Source of the DNA: Paenalcaligenes sp052103955
GTDB taxonomy: Bacteria; Pseudomonadota; Gammaproteobacteria; Burkholderiales; Burkholderiaceae_B
Assembly: GCA_052103955.1 (NCBI GenBank)
Contig: JBQELO010000005.1
Coordinates: 62,001-126,000 of the forward strand
Direction of reading: 5' to 3'
Length of the DNA stretch: 64,000 nucleotides
Both the position numbers and the translations under genes were made by a program. Shown in pieces: positions 26,024 to 34,440 of this stretch. Numbering within the stretch: position 1 is the stretch's first letter; each line of letters starts with the position of its first letter. Below the pieces are notes generated by a model. The model was not told the origin of the DNA and searched no databases. It saw only the letters and a list, made by a program, of their open reading frames with translations.

Positions 26024-28495
26024 TTAGAAACGCTGACTAAACGACAGCATGAACGCACGAGGCTGGCCGTAATAGCTATTGCCTGTACGCGTTCTATAGC
26101 GTTTGTCCAAAACGTTATTAATATTGAGTGAGACAGTGCTGGATTTAGTTAGGTCATAGCGTGCCATCAAATCTACGACGGCATACGATTTCTGCTCTGA
26201 CTCTACTTTCTTACCGTTTACGGTCAGGTCACTGTAGATACGGCTTTGCCAACGCAAGCCTCCGCCTAGCGTCAGCCCATCGCCTACGTTATCTAACCGG
26301 TAGGTGGTAAATAGCTTGAAGGTATTGCGGGGTAAGTTGGTATTTAGGCGCTCGCCTTCTCGGTCTTTGGTACTGTTTTGCGCAAAGCTTGCGGCCAGTT
26401 CCCAGCTAGGCGTCAACATACCAGCCACTTCCACTTCAAAACCACGAGTGCGTGTACCCGACTTACCTTCATAGGCTTGTGAACCATCGGGAGCTTTCTG
26501 GTCTATTAACGCCACAGCCTTGTTATCTTCCTTCACCTGATACACCGCGCCCGACACATTCAAGCGCTCGTCAAAGAAGCTACCCTTCACGCCCACCTCA
26601 TAGCTCTCGCCAGACAAGGGGTCAATATAGGAACCGTCTACTTTTTTGTAGTCTTGGGGAGTGAAAATGGTGGTGTAGCTGGTGTAGGCCGTCCAGTTAT
26701 CCGACACATCGTAGGTCAGCCCAAAGTACGGCACCAGCTCATACTCAGTACGGCGCAGCGATGTACCCGTTTGCTTAGCGTAGTTAAAACTGCCCGTAGT
26801 ACGTCGCCAGTCTACATAGCGAGTACCCGCGATAATCGAGAAGTCCTCTGTAGGACGTAAACGTATAGAGGCGTACGCGCCCAGGTTTTTCTCACTCATA
26901 GAGTGAGTTCCAATTGCAGGGTTATAAGGCGCACCGGGGTTGCTACCGTCCCAGGTGAAGATATTATCAATACTGCCATCCCAGCCAGGCGGGAACCAGT
27001 TTGTGTAAGAGGGCGCTTCGTTTGTAGAGTATGACCACGCCACGCCCATGGCTACTTCGTTCTCACGCCCAAACATATCGAAGCTGCCCTTCACCGCCAC
27101 ATCTAGGGAGTCTTGTTTAGGTTTGTAAGCCCAACGGGTAGTCCAGATACCACTGCCAGCACCTGTTACCGGGTCTGGGTTGCCTCGCCCCGCATAGCCT
27201 AAGAACTCGTCAGAGTCCGTCCACACTCTAGACGCGTTCACTCGTAATGACCATTTATCTGAGAGTTGATGCTCTAGCTCACCAAACAACGTAGTGCTGC
27301 GACGCTCAGAGTATGCCCACTCAGCAGCGGCAGATTGCGAACGCCCCCAGCTTAGCGGGTTACCATTGCTATCAAACACAGGCAAACCACTGTCTGACTG
27401 ACCACGTAAATCATGACGTTGGTGACTGATACCACCTCGAATGACCGTGTTATCACCCACATCGGCTTCTAGCACACCATAGAACACCTTACGCTTGGCA
27501 TTAAAGCGCTCAACATAGGCATTGGTATCTTGCACGACGGCAATCATACGGCCACGTACTGAACCTGACTCATTTAACGGCGACGACACATCAAACATGC
27601 CACGACGGTTTGCCCATGAACCCCAATCTAACTGCACCTCAGTGCGAAATTCGTCTAATGGACGTTTACGCACCATGTTGATGGCACCACCGGGGTTACC
27701 CATACCATTCATCAACCCTGTCGCGCCACGCACTACCTCTACCCGGTCATACAGGCTCATGTCTTGGGTTAAGAACATGTTGTTGTAGTTAGAAACCATG
27801 CGCACACCATCCACCATGATGGTGTTTACGGCAAAGCCCCTCGCGTAAATGGTTCGGTCTGAACCGCCCATCCCTGACTCAGCCAAGGTTAAACCTGCCG
27901 TATTCTTAGCCACGTCCTCCAGCTGCATTAAGTTCTGATCTTTCATGCGCTGGTTAGTCATGACGCTAATGGATTGCGGCGTTTCACGCAGCGACAGATC
28001 CAATGCCGACGACAACGCACTATCACCTGTTGCCGTATAAGCACCGCTTTCCTCGGTCGTGGCATCTGTTTTGCCTTTCACCACTACCGCACTTAATTGC
28101 GTTGTGCTTTGTGGCGTACGCGATAGCGATACTTGGCTGCCATCACGACTAAACACAATACCGGTTCCCACCAGCAAGCGTTGCAACGCTTGGTCGGGCG
28201 TAAAGGTGCCCGACACAGCAGGTGCCTGTAGCCCTCGTACTGTTTCGGGTAAATAAAAAATTTGTAATGAAGCCTGTTCGCCCAGCGCGATTAAGGCCTC
28301 GCTTAATGACTGTGCTGGCAAGTTTATGTGTACGGCAGTTGTCTGCGCTTGCACCGTACCCATCCCAGCCGATATCCCTAACAGCGCAGCCGTTAAGCAC
28401 ACCTCTCTACCAACCTGCCCCAGCTTACTTGACGATTTAAACCAACGTTGAATTATTGTGTGTTGCGTGTTCATTGCACCCATTCCAGACATCAT
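26024..28495 (-). CDS. TonB-dependent siderophore receptor with signalling domain (FpvA/FoxA-like)
   Basis: 823 residues. After a long signal peptide (ending near TVQAQ, about 51) comes an STN signalling domain (about 53-110: LPAQSLSEALIALGEQASLQIFY), a TonB-box-like LSAVVV (about 134), a plug (about 160-265, GGAINMVRKRP) and a 22-strand barrel ending in Phe. The STN domain means the receptor talks to an anti-sigma factor, here surely FecR/FecI at 30984-32475. It resembles receptors for hydroxamate siderophores or pyoverdine; the ligand is not settled. ATG 28474 is an alternative start. A Fur box and an ECF-type promoter lie upstream. Confidence 0.95.
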   Translation of the reverse strand: MMSGMGAMNTQHTIIQRWFKSSSKLGQVGREVCLTAALLGISAGMGTVQAQTTAVHINLPAQSLSEALIALGEQASLQIFYLPETVRGLQAPAVSGTFTPDQALQRLLVGTGIVFSRDGSQVSLSRTPQSTTQLSAVVVKGKTDATTEESGAYTATGDSALSSALDLSLRETPQSISVMTNQRMKDQNLMQLEDVAKNTAGLTLAESGMGGSDRTIYARGFAVNTIMVDGVRMVSNYNNMFLTQDMSLYDRVEVVRGATGLMNGMGNPGGAINMVRKRPLDEFRTEVQLDWGSWANRRGMFDVSSPLNESGSVRGRMIAVVQDTNAYVERFNAKRKVFYGVLEADVGDNTVIRGGISHQRHDLRGQSDSGLPVFDSNGNPLSWGRSQSAAAEWAYSERRSTTLFGELEHQLSDKWSLRVNASRVWTDSDEFLGYAGRGNPDPVTGAGSGIWTTRWAYKPKQDSLDVAVKGSFDMFGRENEVAMGVAWSYSTNEAPSYTNWFPPGWDGSIDNIFTWDGSNPGAPYNPAIGTHSMSEKNLGAYASIRLRPTEDFSIIAGTRYVDWRRTTGSFNYAKQTGTSLRRTEYELVPYFGLTYDVSDNWTAYTSYTTIFTPQDYKKVDGSYIDPLSGESYEVGVKGSFFDERLNVSGAVYQVKEDNKAVALIDQKAPDGSQAYEGKSGTRTRGFEVEVAGMLTPSWELAASFAQNSTKDREGERLNTNLPRNTFKLFTTYRLDNVGDGLTLGGGLRWQSRIYSDLTVNGKKVESEQKSYAVVDLMARYDLTKSSTVSLNINNVLDKRYRTRTGNSYYGQPRAFMLSFSQRF

Positions 28496-28553
28496 GTAGT
28501 AGTGACTGCACTCATCGCTTCCCTCTTGATGGGGAATGCGGTGTCATAACTAA

Positions 28554-28576
28554 GACGCTGTAACGAGAACTATTCC
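28554..28576 (-). promoter_or_regulatory. Possible FecI-type ECF promoter of the receptor operon
   Basis: On the minus strand GGAAT (28572-28576) is followed after 15 bases by GTC (28554-28556), close to the GGAAAT/TC pattern of iron-starvation ECF sigma factors. It lies between the Fur box and the receptor start. Short motifs, so only suggestive. Confidence 0.3.
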
Positions 28577-28595
28577 GCAATGATTCTCATTATTA
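28577..28595. promoter_or_regulatory. Fur box upstream of the siderophore receptor operon
   Basis: On the minus strand the site reads TAATAATGAGAATCATTGC, a close match to the Fur consensus GATAATGAGAATCATTATC. It is 82 bases upstream of the receptor start and 18 bases below the end of the MocR gene. It predicts iron repression of the receptor-yncE-macAB-tolC operon. Confidence 0.85.
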
Positions 28596-28612
28596 TATTG
28601 TAAGTATTTGTA

Positions 28613-30004
28613 TCAACACCGTAAGGCGTGAGCCAAAACCTCAAACAATCGCTCATCTTCTGCTTGCGCAATATTAAAGCGCAGAAAGTCTTCTGCCTGC
28701 TGTGATTGACTAAACGCATTGCCAGGCGCCAGCACCACATCGTGCTGCAAACAGTAGCGCGCCATACGGGTGGCATCCACCCCATCCGGCAATTTACACC
28801 ACACAAAAATCCCAGCCTGCGGCACCAACCAAGGCTCTATGCCCAGCTTACGTAACCGCTGCAATAAACGCTCTAAACCCTGCGCCAGCCTAGTGCGTAC
28901 TGTTTCCATATGACGCCTATACCCGCTACCCGTTAAGACATGCAGCATGATGTCAGCGGCTAAGCGCCCGCCCCCAAAACTGGTAGCAGTGCGTAAATCG
29001 GTTAACCCGGTAATCCACTCTGGTTTAGCGGCGATATAACCGCAGCGCAATGCCGCTGAAATAGTTTTGGAAAAACTACCTATGTGTATCACCCGCTCCA
29101 ACCCATCAAAAGCGGCCAACCTAGGGGCTGGCTGCCATTCAAAGTCAGCAAATAAATCGTCTTCCACAATGGTTAAGTTGGCGTGCTCGGCCAGCTGCAA
29201 TACTTTATGTGCAGTCACCGACGACAGCACACTACCTGTAGGGTTATGAATACCTGAGTTGGTGATGTACAGGCGCGGTTTATGCTCATCCAAAATCGCC
29301 TTAAACGCTGCAACATCTGGCCCTTGCGGGGTATAAGGCACACCCACCACCTTCACCCTATGCGCACGTAATAAGGTATGAAAATTAAAGTAGCAGGGAT
29401 CATCCACCACTACCGTATCGCCGGCCTCAAGCAAGAATCGGCAGATCAAGTCAATGGCTTGGGTGCTGGAATCCACCAGAATAATCTGTTCGGGTGTGGC
29501 CTCTATACTTAGCTCTGACATGCGTCTGGCTAAAAGCTGTCGCAAGGCAGGTAGCCCCTGTGGCGTACCGTAATCCACCAAACTACTACTATCGGCACGG
29601 GCCGCATGGCGCAATGCACGACGCATACCTTCCTCGTACATCCACGACGGTGGCAACCAACCACACCCAGGTTTAAGCATAGACGCTGCTGTCTCCAACG
29701 ACTGACTGGATAACCATAGCGGGTCTACCTCGCGGTCTAGCCTAGGCCCTAACTCCGACAGCTCTAACGGAGCGGCTATACCCGCCACATAAAACCCTGA
29801 CCCCGCTCTGGCACGTACCACACCTTCAGCCACTAACCTCTCGTACGCCTCTACTACCGTTGATACAGAACAGTTCAGCGCTTTGGCTTGAGCACGTACA
29901 GAGGGCAACCTAGTGCCAGGCACATATTGGCGTGCCGCAATACGGCTGCGCACGGTTTGCATCACAGTTTCTATACGGCTGGGGAGTTTTTTGGCAGTAG
30001 TCAT
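28613..30004 (-). CDS. MocR-type GntR regulator with aminotransferase-like domain
   Basis: 463 residues. An N-terminal GntR winged helix (about 10-75, GTRLPSVRAQAKALNCSVSTVVEAYERL) is fused to a fold-type I PLP domain with YGTPQGLPALRQ, NPTGSVLS and the PLP lysine in GSFSKTIS. MocR proteins such as PdxR and GabR usually regulate a divergent gene in response to PLP or an amine. Here the divergent gene encodes a DMT exporter, and the 115-base spacer carries repeated ACTGTAC sites. It interrupts the iron cluster and does not look related to it. Confidence 0.93.
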   Translation of the reverse strand: MTTAKKLPSRIETVMQTVRSRIAARQYVPGTRLPSVRAQAKALNCSVSTVVEAYERLVAEGVVRARAGSGFYVAGIAAPLELSELGPRLDREVDPLWLSSQSLETAASMLKPGCGWLPPSWMYEEGMRRALRHAARADSSSLVDYGTPQGLPALRQLLARRMSELSIEATPEQIILVDSSTQAIDLICRFLLEAGDTVVVDDPCYFNFHTLLRAHRVKVVGVPYTPQGPDVAAFKAILDEHKPRLYITNSGIHNPTGSVLSSVTAHKVLQLAEHANLTIVEDDLFADFEWQPAPRLAAFDGLERVIHIGSFSKTISAALRCGYIAAKPEWITGLTDLRTATSFGGGRLAADIMLHVLTGSGYRRHMETVRTRLAQGLERLLQRLRKLGIEPWLVPQAGIFVWCKLPDGVDATRMARYCLQHDVVLAPGNAFSQSQQAEDFLRFNIAQAEDERLFEVLAHALRC

Positions 30005-30010
30005 AGCCCT

Positions 30011-30098
30011 ACTGTACTGCTTAATTTACCAATACAGTTATTAAAAACTGTACTGTTCCGTATATGGAGTCGTACCCCTACCACATGGTTTACTGTAC
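30011..30098. promoter_or_regulatory. Repeated ACTGTAC sites, probable MocR operators
   Basis: ACTGTAC occurs at 30011-30017, 30047-30053 and 30092-30098, with an inverted half-site TACAGT at 30033-30038. All lie between the divergent starts at 30004 and 30120. Direct repeats of this kind are the usual MocR binding pattern. Confidence 0.65.
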
Positions 30099-30119
30099 TC
30101 CTATCCTTGAGGAGTACGT

Positions 30120-30980
30120 ATGAACACATCCACCCGTGGCTGGGTCAATGGCTTCATTGGCGTCGTCATTTTTGCTGGTTCCATGCCCGCCACTCGCGTT
30201 GCCGTTATTGATATACCGCCGTTATTTTTGACTGGCATTCGAGGCTGTATTGCAGCAGCGCTGGGCCTGCTGTTGCTAGCAGCCTTTAAGCAACCCCGCC
30301 CGCACCGCAGCGACATCGCGTCGTTGATCATTACGGCATTCGGTGTAGTACTGGGCTTTCCGTTGCTAACAGCACTGGCCTTACAACACCTTAGCGCTGC
30401 GCACTCTATAGTGTTCATCGGCTTGCTGCCCTTGTGCACGGCAATTTTTGGAGTACTACGTGGTGGTGAGCGCCCTCACCCTGCCTTCTGGCTATTCTCG
30501 GTACTGGGTAGTGCATCAGTGATCAGTTATGCCGCATTAGGTGGTATTGCCATGTCACTGGAAGGTGACCTACTTATGTTGGCTGCTGTAGTAGTGTGTG
30601 GTTTAGGTTATGCAGAAGGTGCAAAACTGTCACGCCGTTTAGGTGGTTGGCAAGTCATTAGCTGGGCGCTGGTGATCTCACTACCACTGATGCTGCCGCT
30701 AACGGTGTTTTACTGGCCAGATAATTTGAGCAATGTATCCACGACAGCCTGGATAGGCCTAGCCTATGTGTCCATTTTCAGCATGTTGATAGGTTTTATT
30801 TTCTGGTACAAAGGCTTGGTGTTAGGCGGCATTGCAGCCGTAGGCCAATTGCAGTTGCTGCAACCTTTTATGGGCTTAGGTTTGGCTGCAGTACTGCTGC
30901 ATGAGCAAGTCAGCACTGCCATGATTGTGGCTACGTGTGGTGCGGTATTTTGTGTGGCGTTGGCCAAGCGCTATGCTTAA
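30120..30980 (+). CDS. DMT (EamA) family exporter
   Basis: 286 residues with ten hydrophobic segments in two EamA halves (for example GFIGVVIFAGSMPATRVAV at the start and QLQLLQPFMGLGLAAVLL near the end, the latter matching the second EamA signature). A strong GAGGAG ribosome site lies 6 bases before the ATG. Family members export amino acids or metabolites. Its expression is probably governed by the divergent MocR regulator. It converges with fecR, with 3 bases between the stops. Confidence 0.9.
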   Translation: MNTSTRGWVNGFIGVVIFAGSMPATRVAVIDIPPLFLTGIRGCIAAALGLLLLAAFKQPRPHRSDIASLIITAFGVVLGFPLLTALALQHLSAAHSIVFIGLLPLCTAIFGVLRGGERPHPAFWLFSVLGSASVISYAALGGIAMSLEGDLLMLAAVVVCGLGYAEGAKLSRRLGGWQVISWALVISLPLMLPLTVFYWPDNLSNVSTTAWIGLAYVSIFSMLIGFIFWYKGLVLGGIAAVGQLQLLQPFMGLGLAAVLLHEQVSTAMIVATCGAVFCVALAKRYA

Positions 30981-30983
30981 CGT

Positions 30984-31979
30984 CTAACCACCGCTAGGCA
31001 ATAAGAACACCCCTCGCTCCGGTACATGCACTACGCTCACCGGAGCGATTTTTGGCAATATATCCAGTATTGCTTCAGGGCTTTCTACACTGACCGTACC
31101 TGACACACGCAAACGCCCTAAGACCTTATCCTGCACTTGAATAGGCTGGGCCATGTAGCGGTTTAGCTCACGCACCACTTCCGTTAATGCATTGTCTTGG
31201 AACACTAGCCTACCGCGCTGCCAGGCCAATACACTTTCGACTGCTACCTGCTGGGGGTTACCTATGGCCGTCGCTGATGCCGATACCGCATACCCTGCTG
31301 ATAAACGCACCCCTGCCTGCACTACTGTTTTATGGGGAAATAACTCTACCACCCCTTCCCGCACTACCACTGCCGTTTGGTTACGGTCTTGGCGCACACT
31401 AAATTGCGTACCCACTACCCTGACATTCAACTCGCTACTGCTCACCGTGAAGGGTCTATTCACATCAGGCAACACACTAAATAATGCCTCGCCGCGCACA
31501 AATTGCACTTCCCGCCTATCCGCATAGTAGGCAATGGCAACTTCAGAATCGGTATTTAGCACAACCTTAGAACCATCAGGCAGCATGACTTCTCGGCGCT
31601 GCCCCTTGGCCGACGCTACCACATCCGTGAATAACGGCTGTGCTGGCCACACCAATGGCAACACGGCACCTACGCTTAACATCGCCAGCGCACCACCTCC
31701 CCAACCCAGCACTTTGCGTCTAGCGCGCAACGTCGCTTGGCGTTCGTTATGGCGCAACCACTGATGCATCGCCGTTTTAGGCAATGCATCCGCTAATTTC
31801 CACGTTGATTCTAAGGCTTGATACGCTTGCTCGTGCTCGGGATGCTGAGCACGCCATCGGTCACGCTCTAACACCTGTTCGGCACTTAGTTCACCCAAAC
31901 AACTACGAGTGAACCAGTCTAATGCTTGTTCTTGAATTGCCTCGTGCGAGAGCCCATTGCCCTTAGCGGTGCGGTCCAT
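30984..31979 (-). CDS. FecR-like anti-sigma factor / signal transducer
   Basis: 331 residues. The cytoplasmic N-terminus (about 14-85, DUF4880: ALDWFTRSCLGELSAEQ...W) would hold the sigma factor. One membrane helix follows (about 92-112), then a FecR domain (about 120-215, VMLPDGSKVVLNTDSEVAIAY) and a C-terminal STN-like domain (ALTEVVRELNRYMAQPIQV) that should contact the receptor STN domain. The start overlaps the fecI stop by 17 bases. Its natural partner is the receptor at 26024-28495. Confidence 0.93.
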   Translation of the reverse strand: MDRTAKGNGLSHEAIQEQALDWFTRSCLGELSAEQVLERDRWRAQHPEHEQAYQALESTWKLADALPKTAMHQWLRHNERQATLRARRKVLGWGGGALAMLSVGAVLPLVWPAQPLFTDVVASAKGQRREVMLPDGSKVVLNTDSEVAIAYYADRREVQFVRGEALFSVLPDVNRPFTVSSSELNVRVVGTQFSVRQDRNQTAVVVREGVVELFPHKTVVQAGVRLSAGYAVSASATAIGNPQQVAVESVLAWQRGRLVFQDNALTEVVRELNRYMAQPIQVQDKVLGRLRVSGTVSVESPEAILDILPKIAPVSVVHVPERGVFLLPSGG

Positions 31980-32475
31980 AGTCCTGTAGTCGATGCTGGA
32001 TGTGGCGCAATGCCCGTTTCATGTGTTTTTCCACCGCGCTAGGCGTTAAACCTAAGCGTCTGGCGACCTCTTCCTGCGTGTAACCCTCTATCTTATTCCA
32101 TAGAAAGACTTGCTGACACTTCAACGGTAAATCTTGTAGTGCCTCGCATAACGCATCCAGCAGTTCAGTAGTGTGTAATGATGCATCCACCTCACCATGC
32201 GTTTGCGGGTGCTCATGCTCTAGCAAGGTGTCTAGCGAGGTTTGCTCGTGACGAGACTGCCTACGGATTTCACTGACCAACTGATTCTGGGCCGCCCTGA
32301 ATAAATAGGCTTTAGGATCTTGAATACTGTCACGCTGGTCTGCCAAAACGCGCATGATGGCATCTTGAGCCGCATCTTCGGCATCATGCTTCAACGCATT
32401 ATTTTTTACCCAAGATCCAATCAGATCGGTGTAGTACGATAACCAGCCTTTGACTGACAAAGAACGGCTATGCAT
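31963..32475 (-). CDS. FecI-like ECF sigma factor
   Basis: 170 residues, iron-starvation ECF sigma type. Region 2 is KHDAEDAAQDAIMRVLADQ...PKAYLFRAAQNQLVSEIRRQ and region 4 is CQQVFLWNKIEGYTQEEVARRLGLTPSAVEKHMKRAL. Paired with fecR (17-base overlap). A Fur box lies 58 bases upstream. It should drive the signalling receptor operon 3.5 kb away once the receptor binds ligand; the ligand-sensing logic is from the family, the pairing is inference. Confidence 0.94.
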   Translation of the reverse strand: MHSRSLSVKGWLSYYTDLIGSWVKNNALKHDAEDAAQDAIMRVLADQRDSIQDPKAYLFRAAQNQLVSEIRRQSRHEQTSLDTLLEHEHPQTHGEVDASLHTTELLDALCEALQDLPLKCQQVFLWNKIEGYTQEEVARRLGLTPSAVEKHMKRALRHIQHRLQDYGPHR

Positions 32476-32532
32476 GGCAGGGAACAGGCAACATGAGGAA
32501 ATTAAAAACGGACAATCACATCAACAATAATA

Positions 32533-32551
32533 ACAATAATTCTCATTATTA
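32533..32551. promoter_or_regulatory. Fur box upstream of fecI
   Basis: The plus strand reads ACAATAATTCTCATTATTA, a near match to the reverse complement of the Fur consensus (GATAATGATTCTCATTATC). It lies 58 bases before the fecI start. The rest of the 32476-32729 spacer shows only a DnaA-box-like motif at 32629-32637. Confidence 0.82.
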
Positions 32552-32729
32552 AATCGCGATTAGAGAATCGTTTAAAAAATGACACACTTGCCATGCGCTT
32601 TCAAACGCTGTCATTTATCCCCACAGGCTGTGCATAAGGTTGAGGACAAGCATGGGGCATCATGCTGTACACCAACACCAGTGAGCCTTTGCTACCTGCT
32701 GATCAACCATTAACCAGTTGAATATGCCC

Positions 32730-33617
32730 CTACGAAGCCGAGGCGGCCCCATACTTTTGAGCCAGTTCAATAAAGGCACGCATGGCTGCCGATTGATAAG
32801 CCCCTTTACGCTGCATCAAAATAGCCCGTCTGCGCGGCGGCGTTGGATCTAAGCCTATAGCCACTAAATGCTCGTCATTCATCGCGATCGCGGCAGGTAA
32901 CAAAGTCGCCATGCTGGTACGCCGCACAATTTCCATCACCGCATTCAACGAGTTAGACTCCATTTGCACATGCAGCTCTAATTCATGTTGCTGGCAATAG
33001 CGCTCAATCTGCCTACGCGTTGCAAATTCCGGGGTTAACAGCACCAACGACTGCTGCACTAAGGTACTTCTGTCTATCATGCGCTGCTCTGCTAAGGGAT
33101 GCGTCACACTCACCGCTAACGCCAAAGTCTCTACCAGCAAAGGGTGCGACTCAACCGCGGCCGACGTAGGCTTATCAAACGCAATACCTATATCCAGCTC
33201 GTCTTTCACCAATTGGGTTTCGACGTGCTCTTGCAGCATTTCCCTAATCATTAAGGTCACGTTGGGGTAGCGCCTATGAAAAGACTCCACCAAGGGGCCT
33301 ATCAAATACGATGCAAACGTAGGTGCCATCGCGATACGCAACGACCCCCTACTTAAATCGCCCACATCATGAATCGCACGCCGCCCTTCTTCTAAATCTT
33401 GCATGGCTTGGCGTGCATAACGTGCATATACCTCACCCGCATCTGTCAATTTGACCTGCCTATTGCTACGGTCCAGTAACTGCGCCCCCAAACTTTCCTC
33501 TAATTGTCGTATTTGTTGGGATAACGCAGGCTGCGATACGTGCAGTGCATTCGCAGCACGCGTAAAGCTGCCGTACTGTACTACCGCCAGAAAATAGGTC
33601 ACATGCCGTAAGATCAT
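32730..33617 (-). CDS. cynR: LysR regulator CynR
   Basis: 295 residues, clearly close to E. coli CynR along its whole length: GSFTRAANALHVSQPALSQQ helix-turn-helix, RGSLRIAMAPTFASYLIGPL and ELDIGIAF. CynR activates the cyn genes with cyanate as inducer in E. coli. It is divergent from cynT with 109 bases between the starts, as in E. coli. No cyanase (cynS) or cyanate transporter (cynX) is in the window. Confidence 0.9.
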   Translation of the reverse strand: MILRHVTYFLAVVQYGSFTRAANALHVSQPALSQQIRQLEESLGAQLLDRSNRQVKLTDAGEVYARYARQAMQDLEEGRRAIHDVGDLSRGSLRIAMAPTFASYLIGPLVESFHRRYPNVTLMIREMLQEHVETQLVKDELDIGIAFDKPTSAAVESHPLLVETLALAVSVTHPLAEQRMIDRSTLVQQSLVLLTPEFATRRQIERYCQQHELELHVQMESNSLNAVMEIVRRTSMATLLPAAIAMNDEHLVAIGLDPTPPRRRAILMQRKGAYQSAAMRAFIELAQKYGAASAS

Positions 33618-33626
33618 AAGCCTTCC

Positions 33627-33650
33627 ATAAGTAATAATTATAGAACTTAT
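33627..33650. promoter_or_regulatory. Inverted repeat between cynR and cynT, candidate CynR operator
   Basis: ATAAGT (33627-33632) and ACTTAT (33645-33650) are separated by 12 AT-rich bases, next to the cynR start. LysR sites of this form are common in divergent spacers. Confidence 0.4.
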
Positions 33651-33726
33651 CAGAAATCAGTATTTTACCTTATAAATAAGACGGGTTAAGCTTCAGCTAC
33701 ATTCTCGAATAACCATAATAGTTGCC

Positions 33727-34383
33727 ATGAAAGAAATCATTGAGGGCTTTCTCAAGTTTCAAAAAGACGCCTACCCCAAGCGTGCAGGTTTGTTTAAAGA
33801 TCTGGCCCATCAGCAAAACCCCCGTGCTTTATTTATCTCCTGTTCTGACAGCCGCTTAGTACCAGAACTGGTTACCCAGCGCGAGCCCGGTGATCTGTTT
33901 GTGATCCGTAATGCCGGAAACATCGTTCCCTCCTACGGCCCAGAACCCGGTGGTGTAACCGCGTCAGTAGAGTATGCCGTTACCGCCTTAAAAGTATCTG
34001 ACGTGGTGATTTGCGGTCACTCTGACTGCGGTGCGATGACTGCGATTGCTAACTGCCAATGCTTAGAGCACATGCCAGCCGTTGAGCACTGGTTGCGCTA
34101 TGCAGATTCCGCTCGCTTGGTAAACGAAGCTAAAGAACACAAAAGCGACCGCGAGCGTGTTGCTTCAATGGTGCGTGAGAACGTGATTGCCCAGTTGGCA
34201 AACATTCAAACTCACCCCTCTGTACGCCTTGCCATTTCTGAAGGCAGACTAACCCTACACGGCTGGATCTACGATATTGAAACCGGCTCTATAGACGCCT
34301 ATGACGGGTTGTCCATGAAATTTGTGCCGCTGGCTGATAATTTAGATACACGCGTTGCTCCCTTGCTCCGTCCAGCAGCCTAA
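33727..34383 (+). CDS. cynT: Beta-class carbonic anhydrase CynT
   Basis: 218 residues converting CO2 to bicarbonate. Zinc ligands C39, H98 and C101 and the D41/R43 dyad are present (ISCSDSR, CGHSDCGAM). The sequence follows E. coli CynT almost block for block (VPELVTQREPGDLFVIRNAG, NVIAQLANIQTHPSVRLA). In E. coli CynT replaces bicarbonate used by cyanase. Here cyanase is absent, so it may serve as a general CO2/bicarbonate enzyme. A terminator follows at 34397. Confidence 0.95.
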   Translation: MKEIIEGFLKFQKDAYPKRAGLFKDLAHQQNPRALFISCSDSRLVPELVTQREPGDLFVIRNAGNIVPSYGPEPGGVTASVEYAVTALKVSDVVICGHSDCGAMTAIANCQCLEHMPAVEHWLRYADSARLVNEAKEHKSDRERVASMVRENVIAQLANIQTHPSVRLAISEGRLTLHGWIYDIETGSIDAYDGLSMKFVPLADNLDTRVAPLLRPAA

Positions 34384-34396
34384 ACTAGCAGTCCCC

Positions 34397-34440
34397 AGAG
34401 GCCAGGAGCGAAGCAGAGTCCGCTCTTGGCCTCTTTTATT
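34397..34440 (+). terminator. Terminator behind cynT
   Basis: AGAGGCCAGGAGCG (34397-34410) pairs with 34421-34434 with a single G-T wobble, then a T-rich tail. It touches the 3' end of the converging histidine kinase gene. Confidence 0.85.

Noticed and set aside
32629..32637. DnaA-box-like motif read as a replication origin
   Set aside because: A single box with no cluster, no AT-rich unwinding element and no dnaA/dnaN nearby.
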